A stretch of 64,000 nucleotides of DNA. Origin: Lepturacanthus savala (taxonomy: Eukaryota; Chordata; Actinopteri; Scombriformes; Trichiuridae). Shown in pieces: positions 43,907 through 64,000 of this stretch; position 1 is the stretch's first letter, and each line of letters begins with the position of its first letter. A program made the position numbers and the translations under genes. Under the pieces are notes generated by a model. That model ran no database searches and had not been told where the DNA came from. It saw only the letters and a program-made list of their open reading frames with translations. Where the stretch lies: positions 18,967,092-19,031,091 of the forward strand of contig CM060466.1 of the NCBI GenBank assembly GCA_030544235.1, in the 5' to 3' direction.

Positions 43907-46900
43907 ATTGTAGGTAGACAACAATAGGTGCTCATTGCTCACACCTTGTTAACAGGTGTGTTAGATTTACAGTAAGTGTATGATATGATCAAGAGACAAT
44001 AGTCAATATTATTGGCGGTGGTGATGGTCAAATTCTGTTTTGGGCCCCATGAAGGTTGAGGCTGGTCCTGAGGCGTGTTGGAGCAGTTGGCTCCTGGAGT
44101 CTAATCTTCAAATCAGGAAGTTCAGATTACAGTCAGGAGCCATAATATCTGTTCTCATCTTCTCAGTGTCACACAACATCTTCTGGTCCGGTCAACGGCT
44201 TATCCATGATCACATCGAGTTAACAGTACTTTTACTGTTATTTGGTTTGTTTCTCAAACAGGAACATGTTATAACAATAATACTCAAAAAGAGTATACAC
44301 ATTATTATCATTTCTTTTCATTTTTGTAATTGCCACCACAAGCTCTTATAGTTATGTCGCTTGGACTGTAACATCAACTGTTGAGGCGTTAATGTTGCAG
44401 GAAAATCAAGCAGCCAGATCCAAAGAAAATACAAGCAGGGGCAGGTAAGAGAGTTATACATAATGAAGTAACATAAACAATCTGTGGTGAACTGGGGTTT
44501 ATTGGTACATTTCCATCATTAATCCTCAATCTGGATACGGTCCACAATCTATGGTGCACGATGCTGCTCTTTAACTGTAATGTTTGTTGATTTGTTTGTT
44601 TCGAAGATCGCCATGGACATACACGGGATTTCCGAAAGGATAATAATAATAATAAAACACAATCAATGGGGATATTCCATTGCTCTTGATTCTGACTGGA
44701 TGAATGAATAAAGAATGAAGAGAGATTAAACGGATACAGTCTTTGCGTAGCTGGCGCTCTTTTCTTCTAAGTTTGCTGCTGCTGCATCGCTAACTCCATT
44801 TTTTTCTTATGTTTATTCCAAACAAACCAGAGTCACTGCTACGCTACATTAATCATTTCCCCCGCAATATCCTACCCAGCGCGGTAGTTTAAAATCAACA
44901 AATGTCAACTCTTTTGTGACCTGGCGATGCAGTGAATCACCATTTGGAAACGGCTCTGAATGCAATTGTCAAATGCCATGAGTTTGTTTCCTCGCCGTGT
45001 TCACTGCTTTGTTTGCTGAAGCGGACATGTGAGAACAACTCTTTGTCTTTACCATCTGAAGACACACACAAGGGTTACAGATGTTAACATCAGTACAGGA
45101 AGTACTCAGGCAGGAACTGTGATGTTTTGTCTCGAGGCTCTGATAAGAATGTAGAGACATGTCTGTTTAATTTAGCTGAAACAATCCTCTCATCACATTT
45201 CACATCCTTCATGGTTTGTTTCCTTGATTTATATCATAAAACCAGATCATAAAAGGATTTTATTGTCTCATAACTTGTATTTCTTCACTCAACTTAACGT
45301 AGCATTTGTGATTTATCAGCATCACACTGCCCTGCTTCACACACACCACACACCTGCCTGGAAAACCACAATGTTCCATTTCTGGTTGTTTTCCCCTCTT
45401 CTACTGACTTATGGACATCTCCATTTCAGCTGTAGGGAGGTAAGCAACTAAGCACCTTGCTCAAAGGCAAAGCAATAGTAGCTTTTGATGAAGGACTGAT
45501 ATACTGTTTGCTTTTGTGATTTCCCAGCTGGCCATAGGGTCACAAACCTGATTTTGAGAAATGAAAAGGACACCAGCCTGTAAGAAACACATTTGTTTGT
45601 TTTTGGCGAGGATCCTGGTCCAAGGGCAAACGCAGGTTTGGTTTGAGAGGGATTTATATTTGTGAACTTTTAGAGTATTTTCTCATGAACCACTCATAGT
45701 GAACCAGGTGATTGTAACAACACTGTTTTATCATGATTTACACTGTGAATGCAGCACAGTTCTCCTGCTTTAATTAACAGTTTTATTTTCATAAAGCACA
45801 ATAAAACACCTTTTTACCAGAGACTCAACAGGACCAGAACACAAGAACCAGGCTCCATGTCTGCTTAGCTCTAGCTACTGGGCCTATGACTTGATATGGG
45901 TCTGAGATAATAAACTCTACATTATTCCACAAACTAAAACCAATTCATGAATTTTTACCTGATGCGCTGCGCAGGAATTTCAAATTCCTACATGACCCAA
46001 AACAAATCAGACCAGAATCTAAGAGAAAGAAACTCTGACCTGCAATTAAATGTCCCATAATGAACACTTTTCCTGGGTTTTATTTAAATATTTTAAGAAG
46101 TAAAAATGATCTCATAATAGTTTTAGATCCTCCTCTTACAAGCTTCTCTCTGGAGCTCTAAAAACAACAGGTCACTTTGTGTCTGTCTCATTAATATTAA
46201 TGAGCCTCTCCTCTGATTGTCTATGAATAGCTGTGAATTGAGGTGACTGTATATTTGTGTTCTGATGGCTCATTTTATGGCATTTCTGGATAGTGCCTGT
46301 GTGCATTTCTCTGTGTATTGAGTGTTTTGATGCATTGGACAATATTTATATAATAAAAAAGTGATTAAAATCTCACTTTTTACTATATGCATGTTACAGT
46401 AATCACTGACTTGAAAAGTGACATTCTATACAGATGCATCTCAAGCATGAAAATTCAATATTTTGAATTGAATTTTAGTTAGTGGGGCACTAACTAAACA
46501 CTACTAGACTAAAACAACAGTATTCTCTCCCTCTACAGATATTGTTACAGTTTGTGATCAATAGTCACAAAACAATTTATTCATGTGTGAGCCCCACTTG
46601 CCAACAAATTTGAGCCTCATACATTGAATAAGCAAACATAAGCAACAGTTCAATACAGAATGCATTGTCAGAAAGGATCCAGTATAGGATGAGACAGCTG
46701 TCAGAATATTTGTGTGCATATGATAAAAAGCTCTGCATAAAATAAATATTCATAAACTCTTGAATAAGTGCAGTCTTACATAAAATGTAAGAAGAAAATT
46801 GTGTGTATTTTATCCATGACCATAAGCTTACTGAACTGTGGACAAATCAGGGCAGCAAGGACAAATACACATGAAATAAAATCCTATCACAGATTATATG

Positions 46901-48881
46901 CAATTATATGTATAGATAATGAATAACAGTCAAATAACAATCAGAATGATAATGATGTAATTTGTTTGCACAGTTCTGCATGTGGAAACATACCGTCTAA
47001 TGTAGTATTTTTTCCATATCTATTTAATTATATTATTCATTCTAATAATATATTATTCTAATAATATAGTTTATATTATTAATATTGATAATTATTGTGA
47101 GAACAGCATCAAATAATAGCATTTATCATGAAATTTTATCCACATTAGGAGTGATACTGGCACATCTCTACGTGTAGCCCATAATTCTTCTATTATGTGT
47201 ATATCAATGAATATCCATATCCAGTATAAACAGTTTTTATCTATTGTGAACACAAAAAATAACAATAATTTGTGAAGCATTTGTAGACCTTGAGTGCTTT
47301 CCAATTGAGTCTTTAATGTGGAGTAAATTTGAATGGGATTGGTGGGAGGTCCAGCACTTACTGTAGTTAATCTGGCTCCTTTTCTTCATGGCTGTGGGTT
47401 CACGCAGCACAACGGGTCCTGTGTTTCTCCTTTTCCCCAGACCAGAGCTAAATAAAGCTTTCTCTCTGAGCCTTGTGGTCTGTGATGAACGGACCGGTGG
47501 CCCAGGGGGTAGCATTACATATAGGTAAATGCCGGCATAGTTGAGAAGGTAATCCAGGCTAAATCCGCAGTTGGCCAATGACCAAACATTCATGGATCAC
47601 ACAATAGGTTTTGGCCAGTGTCCAGAAGTGGACTTACTTACTTAATGGTGAAACGCATTCTGACTCTTCTTTTGGAAAACGGTTTATTAATTAATGTTTG
47701 CTCGATTGAAGTGTTTTTTTTCCCCACCATGTGCATGGTTTTGTGCATAAATTGGGGAAATCCTTTAACCCTACACTCACGAAAAAGTTGTTAGCCCCTC
47801 CTGGATTAACTTTAACTGCCTTTCTGTCTCTTTGTTTCTGTTGCTGCTCATATCTCCGCCTCCTGCAGTAATATCTGACTCTTATATTTTCATATTACTC
47901 CCACTAGGGGCATTTTCCTCTCCCACAGGACAGCCGAATGGGCGGAGGGGCTGGGGTCTGCCGATGGGCTCCTGAGCGAACCAAACCCCAATATGGTGCA
48001 TATGTGCGTCAGACTTCTTCTGGAAAAGTTATACAAGAAAAAAAGATTATACAGCAAGCTTTTCCCTGACTTGTTATAAATAAACTCTATAAAATATCTA
48101 CTCCCCTTTGGAAAGTTATGTGGGAGACAAGGAGAAAAAGGAGACAGTGATATAAATAACGTTAATTTAGTTTCTCTGCTCCTTTGGATCAAATCGTGTT
48201 TGGACAGAAACTGCCTGATGACCATGTATAGCATTGGTTTGAAAAATTTCATACAGAAAATGGCTGCAAAAATGTGTCAAGCACAATAAATAAAAATAAG
48301 TCTACTGATAAATAATTAAGTTTAACAAAAAGAAAAATACAATTCACCAGTGTTATATAATATCTCAAACATGTTCCTTTTGGAACAAAACAAGTAATAA
48401 AAATACAATAATTGCCATGTGCACTACATTCTGCTCCTAGAGTGCAATACATTACATTTAATAGGGGCTAAAGTTTTGCAACTTTAAACTTAGTAATGAT
48501 GCAAAATGATACTGCTCCCTGTAGAGTAAACTATTCAGTATCTATTATATAGACAGAAGTAATTTGGAAAATGACAAAAATCTTCATCTACTATCAGTAA
48601 AATTTGAGACACGCTACAATCATCTACAAACTTTTAACCCACATGTTTTTGTCTCTGAAAAACTTGGTTAATTTGATCAGATTCATTTAAGATTCCATGA
48701 CTGTCCACAAAGAGGATTTTTAGCATACAAAATAAATTGTGTTAATTTATATACAATTGTGCGCGTTTTAATTAACTTTTGTACACTCTTGGTGTTCCTG
48801 ATTTAAAAAATGACCATTCATTAGAAATGAATGGGGGAGACCAGAATTAAGGTAAGAAATTGAAGGTCTACATTTGTCAGA

Positions 48882-48919
<38 letters not shown>

Positions 48920-50940
48920 AGGCCCCTGGGGTTTCAAAACAAACGTCGATGGTAACTTTGACCCAAAGTATTCTGTGATAAACCTATAAGTTCAGATCAA
49001 TGAGACATACAAGCCATAAATAACAAATAGAAGTATAACTGTGTGGGTGTGGTTTGCAAACGACCCCATGACTGTCATGCTATATTGATTCTAATGTTGC
49101 TAATCTCTGATTGGATGAAATGAAATGCATTACGTCACTTTATCCAGTTGGTTCCCACCCACTTCATATTAGCAATAAAGGCGAGAACAAAAAAAGAAAT
49201 ACAGAAATCTCAATTTTGGTTGAAACATTTGTGCTCATGTCCGTGTTCATGATGAGTATCTTATTGAGAAAATATATCCTGAGACTTTATAACAAACCAA
49301 ACCAAACAGGCAACAACAATGAAGTAGATGTCAGAATGATGAAAACACATTCGACAACCGAGATTTATCAAGACACGTTGTCTTGGAAAATCTTGGTTGT
49401 TGAATGTGTTTTCATCAGCGCACTTACAAAGATGAACTTGAAGTTCATCCTCTTCCTTCACTGTCTGCGGTGCCAAACTCAAGCCTTTAGCAGCGGGGAG
49501 GTCGACTGGCCCAGATAACGACAACAGCGACGGAAGAAAAGAAGAAGAAGGAGAAAAAAAGAAGACGGCAGAACAAGTGGAATGCATCAGAGAGCGTGGA
49601 GGAGAAGTCGCTGCCAGGAGGAAGTGACAGCGTCACGGCACGAGTGTCGCCATTCAGGACCCAAATCGGTTCTGACCCATTTCCTTTCCATCATTCCGGT
49701 CCTTTGTGTGTGTGTGTGTGCGTGTGTGTGTGTGTGTTGGCTACACTGAAGCCTTTCAGGGGAGATGGAGTGAGAGAGACAGAGGTGGATTTCTGTTGTG
49801 ATGGCATTAGCCTCTGTCAGGATAAATGGGCTTTAATTGGGGGAGTGTTTGGTCAAACACAGGCTGGATTTTCCACACACACACATACACACACACTCAC
49901 ACACACATATGCTCAGTCACCCCACTGTCATCTTCTTTCATCCAAATAGGCTTCACCTCGGTAACAACAAGCTCCTTATCGCTGCCTTTCTCGCCCTCGC
50001 TCCCTGCAAGTGGATTGCTAACACGCTAAATGTGTACGTGCTTGTTTGAATGCTTGAGGCTGGATTTCCAGATTCCAGCGCTGCTTTCTGAAGCTTTAGC
50101 TCCGGAAAGTCTTTTACATTCCCTCAACAATTTACTCCACCAACCCAAAGAAACGGACAAATCCATGCTGCCTTTCACAGGCGAGTTTAGGCTATTTTTA
50201 AGGGTGCTTCAGCACCACCGTGAATTCGCTCGGCACCCCCAAACTCAGCACATTTTAAAAATATTATGTTATGCGGAAAAACTTCGAAAATTTGTGCAAC
50301 TGCGCAGTTATGGCACTCTGCCCCTGCACTATACTCTGCTGCGACTGGCTACCTGTCTTCTGATTGGTTGACACGGTCACGCGACTGACTGCTTGCCACT
50401 AGAGTTGTGTAGGGTTCTGCTTTTTTATCTAGTCATTAGCTGCTAATAATTTCTGGATCTGCGAGCCAGAACCCCAAGTGGCGATGAATATCTCTAAAAT
50501 CGCCCCTGCTGCTTTTCATGTCTTAGACTCTTTAAAGGAACATGCTGATGCACGTTTACGCTAATTAATCGCAAATTAAAAAAATTATTACTGCTTTCAT
50601 CTACATAATAGCTGAAATAGCTGTGACTGACTACCATCCAAACTTTCGTTGATTGCTGATGTGCTGGGTCATGAGGGGTCATGTGATAAGGTACGGTGTG
50701 TACAATTAGCAGCATCTATAGAGGAGCCAACTTTGATTAGTATATAATTTACTTATTTTTTTTTTATTTTATTATTTTTTTTAATAAGAATTGTTTTTTA
50801 GCTGTTATCTACACAGGAAGCAGTTCTCCCTGTGTGAAGCCCACCATGTTACAATGCCATGTTTCGACAGTAGCTCAGACAAATCAAATGAGGACCCTAG
50901 AGGTGACATTTTGCATTTTCCGTGGCCACTGTAGCTTCTC
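43907..50940. other. intergenic DNA upstream of pdgfb, no gene recognised
   Basis: It contains CA/TG microsatellites (48884-48914, 49706-49737) and AT-rich DNA (about 47030-47090). A 118-codon minus-strand frame at 47237-47593 matched no family I know. No exon of a known gene was recognised. Confidence 0.5.
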
Positions 50941-50947
50941 CTACATC

Positions 50948-51090
50948 AGGGGTGGGCAACCCTGGTCCCGGAGAGCTACTTTGGGTGAAGGTTTTTGTTC
51001 CAACCAAGCAGGAACACACCCGATGCTACTAATCAACCATTAGGGCCTTTGCTATAGAGCTTCATCAGTAGAATCTGGTGTGATACAGCT
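50948..51090 (+). mobile_element. hAT-like element left end
   Basis: CAGGGGTGGGCAACCCTGGT followed by CCCGGAGAGCTAC and GGTTTTTGTTCCAACCAAGC is a familiar teleost hAT-type terminus. The right end was not identified. Confidence 0.5.
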
Positions 51091-52220
51091 TGGCAGTATA
51101 ACGTTACATGTGTGGACAAAAAAAACTTTTGAATCTGCATAGAAAGTCTTAACACTCTGATAGCAACAAGTTCTCTGATCTCAACAGGAAAACAGCTTGT
51201 GGAGTGTTTTTTGGTGCCTTTTCCCGCCTTTTTTTGTTGGTTCCCTCGAAAGCATGTAGTGTATCAAATGTCAAGGTGTAATGTAATTACAATGTACAAT
51301 GTAATGATTTATCAGGGATTCACCTCTACTACTCCCCTCACTGAGGGTCATTTTTCAGCCACAGCAGACAGCTGCTTTCAGAGAATAAGCTCTAAAAATC
51401 CAGCGTGCCAGATCAAAACCAAACAGCTAACACGCACAGTCTGTTTTTACACTCATGCCTGGTAAACATGATGGAGCATTTAGTAGCTACGGATCCAGAT
51501 ATTTCCCTCAGGATTTGGTAGAGAGCAAAAGCAGAGTTAAAGGGGAGTGAATATTAGAATAACATTCATCAGGGATCAACTTGAAAGGTGCTGATATATC
51601 AGCACTATGTTCACAGCTTGTTTCCATTGTCTCAAAGTGGCCAAAAAACAGCTAATGCAGGTTTAAGAATTGGTTTGTTTTAGAGAAATGCAACTACTTG
51701 GTTAAGGTAGTGGAAAAACTGTGGTCATTGATTGTTAGAAGAAACAAACCTTGATTGTTGGTACAAGACAGGATGCTGTGCTTTGGAGGTGGTGAGTGAA
51801 GATGTGACCTTTTAAAAAATGTTTCTTGATGCTTGAGGCCACAGTGACGTCAGGTATTAGAGTCAAAAGGACAAAACAATTAGAAGACGAAGCAAAGCGT
51901 TTAAGATCCATCAGGGAAAAACTTCCAAGAAAGGAGACGGCACCAAGGCCGTCATGTGCTCATTGTTTTTTGTTCTTTTTTTTGTATCTCAGTGAATCCT
52001 GTTAGTCCAGCCCATGAGAGGAAGTCCATTTTTTTTCTGACCTCTGACCCTTGACCTTTAATGTTCTCCACCGTTGGACCAAAATGCCACTTGATTAGAA
52101 TAGTAATTGGACTGGGCGATTTCTTTTCCCACCCAGTGTGTCCGGTCTGGACATTCATTAATGAGCTTTATTACACAGAAATTAAACACTGACACGCTCA
52201 CCAGCCTGTACTACTCATTA

Positions 52221-52229
52221 ACACACACA

Positions 52230-52270
<41 letters not shown>
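52221..52270. repeat. (CA)n-(GA)n compound microsatellite
   Basis: About 26 bp of CA followed by about 24 bp of GA, roughly 1.3 kb upstream of the pdgfb start codon. Confidence 0.95.
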
Positions 52271-52761
52271 CATTAGCCAGGAGGATTTTTGGAGGGAGAA
52301 GCAGAACCATCAACCTTCAGAACAACTTATTCACTTGTTAATTAGTCTCTATGAAGACAGTTAATTATCAGAGTGGCCCCGCCATTATGATATAAACGAT
52401 CACTTCAGTTTATTTTTTCAGTTCATCCAAATAAAATCTGTTCTTTAAGTCATTATGGAATTAAATAAGACAAAGACGAAGTCAAAATATGCATGTTAAC
52501 TTTTATTAAAAAAATGAATGAATATATTTATTGTGTACTTTAGGGCAATCACATTGAACATTCTTTACTGACTGACTGATGGCAAAATAATACAAGGTGT
52601 CATATTAAACATCAACATTCTGATAACAATTATTGACATTAATTAATGTGTTTCCAAGAAATGATTTAGAAAGATTATAGAAAATTATTCTCTTAAATAA
52701 TCTTCGTCCCATTTTGCTGGCTGATTTAAACCCAGCGCTCCTGTAATGTCCCATACTGCCT

Positions 52762-53558
52762 TATAATGAAAAGCGCGTTCGCAGCTTAGTTCCACGGGGA
52801 CGCGCATGCACAGCTATGCCCTGTGACTGAGAGCATCAAGACTTCATTCAACCGGAGATCACAGGACTGCTGCGAGCCGACCTCAGACTCCTCTGCAGCG
52901 CAGGGCGGAGAGGTTCTTCTCCTTCTTCTGTGCATCTTCGTCTCCACAGAAGGGACAAAACTAGTTATTACTGGGAGTTTCAATGTGTAGGATTTACCCA
53001 ATTTGAAGAGTTGCTCACGTTTCCAAGATGCCCCAACGCCGTAGGACGCACGAGTGTGCCTGTGATTTTGAATGGATTATACCGAGGATATAATGATGGA
53101 TACTGATGCGCCTGTGAATGTAAAAGAAAACGATTTTTACATTTGTATTGGACACCTGTTCTTTGGCTGAACATCAACTTGACCTTAACTGAGTTTAAGA
53201 TAATTTAACTATTTTATGTTTTAAACTGAAACAAAAAACTCTTCATCGGTGATTCCTCCCTCTCCTGCAACTCGGACTTAGACAGGCTTTACGTCCAGTT
53301 CTGTATGGTTTTGGTCATCGCCCCAACTCACCTACAGTGACTTACGCTGAACCCAGGAGAAGAACGGGCTCGGTTACTCCTAATAACTTCATTCAGGAGT
53401 TAAAAGACCCATTTTTAATCCGCAGTTTTGCACCCTTCCAACTCGCCTGTCTCCTCCCGAGGGATGGTTCTGGGCTCCCGGGACCAGGGAGCGACACCCC
53501 GGCTCCGTCACTGGACCCCCGCCTTGTCCTGGTGCCTAAACAGCGGACTTAAGAGGAG
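52762..53558 (+). promoter_or_regulatory. pdgfb: pdgfb putative TATA-like element and long leader with upstream ORFs
   Basis: TTATAATGAAAAG at 52761 could be a TATA-type element. The roughly 770 bp that follow show no acceptor needed before the ATG at 53559, so an unspliced 5' UTR is plausible. Four short upstream ORFs lie in it: 53028-53093, 53093-53170, 53305-53340 and 53464-53562. Human PDGFB is known for a long, translation-inhibiting 5' UTR. The start site here is inferred. Confidence 0.4.
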
Positions 53559-63431
<9,873 letters not shown>

Positions 63432-64000
63432 GTGAGTATACGGCTGCGTGTTATCACATGTGTGTGTGTTGTCTGTGTGTGTCTCCAGGCACCAAAAAAA
63501 AGGTCTGATAAAAGATCTAAGGTATTTACAGCACTCTTCCTCTCTGCTTGAATTAGTCCTTCCTCAGGGCAGCACTCACACACTCACACATACACACACA
63601 TACAATTTATACACACACCCTCCAAAACACAGGAGGGTGTTTTTTTTTCAAGGACCCCATTTCCTATTCTCAAAGATGTCTCTCCTGTACTGTAGTGGGG
63701 CTGAGGGACTGACAGAAATGCTTTTATGGCCTCAATCTCAACACATGGTAAAACAATCCTGAATGGGGATGGATTCATAATGTATTGTGTGTGTGGCCAG
63801 TGACTTAAGATCACACGTTTTTATCCCAAGACTGATGTCTACTAAAGTTGTGAATATAATGTATGCTTCTTGAAACTGTATTTTAACATTTTTTGAACTT
63901 TCTCATCTTGCGAAACATTATTTGTCATACAATCAGAGGAATATATATAGGTATAGCGAAACTTGTATATAACTCAACCATAGAGTTGCTCAGAAACCCC

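Noticed and set aside
47237..47593. 118-codon minus-strand frame
   Set aside because: No recognisable family, no splice context and no neighbouring exon; it could be a worn repeat.
49111..49518. 135-codon plus-strand frame
   Set aside because: Composition and sequence resemble random AT-rich translation; no motif, no splice sites and no family.

Overview
This window is vertebrate nuclear DNA, almost certainly from a ray-finned (teleost) fish. The genes have many short exons with GT-AG introns, the background is AT-rich, CA and AT microsatellites are long, and several dispersed repeats look like teleost families (tRNA-derived SINE, piggyBac-like, hAT-like and Tc1-like DNA elements, a LINE reverse-transcriptase fragment). 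No bacterial-style operon, CRISPR array, tRNA or rRNA gene was seen.

Three protein-coding genes were assembled exon by exon, checking splice sites and reading phase. (1) cbx6, a Polycomb chromobox gene, lies on the minus strand (CDS 6792 down to 2786, five exons, 479 aa). Its 3' UTR probably fills 1-2785 and its CpG-rich start lies near 6.8-7.0 kb. (2) pla2g6, the group VIA calcium-independent phospholipase A2, lies on the plus strand (CDS 12109-28496, 18 coding exons, 820 aa, or 794 aa without a candidate 26-codon cassette exon). It has a CpG-rich promoter near 11.0-11.15 kb and a poly(A) signal at 29438. (3) pdgfb, platelet-derived growth factor B, lies on the plus strand (53559 to beyond the right end). 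Five exons are present, carrying the signal peptide, the propeptide with a furin-type site and the whole cystine-knot domain; the basic C-terminal exons lie outside the window. All three genes have human counterparts on 22q13.1, so this is a conserved vertebrate linkage group.

Between pla2g6 and pdgfb, on the minus strand (30515-32360), is what looks like a broken immunoglobulin-superfamily inhibitory receptor. Its transmembrane and ITIM-bearing cytoplasmic exons are open and splice in phase. The only visible Ig domain is truncated and has an in-frame stop, and a decayed Tc1/mariner-type element sits in one intron. The rest of 32.4-52.7 kb is gene-poor and holds SINE, hAT and Tc1-like remnants; distal regulatory DNA for pdgfb is possible but was not demonstrated.

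The observations most worth a second look are these: an in-phase 26-aa cassette exon with a basic, NLS-like motif inside the pla2g6 catalytic domain; a pdgfb 3' splice acceptor that seems to be the ATTCT-repeat tail of a retroelement; four upstream ORFs in the pdgfb leader, the last one's stop overlapping the main start codon as ATGA; a CA microsatellite read as codons next to the pdgfb furin site; a four-copy piggyBac-like miniature element with a 20-bp CCATATGG-centred palindrome; a perfect 41-bp palindrome; and a 40-base G run. All similarity statements rest on recognition from memory; no database search was run.
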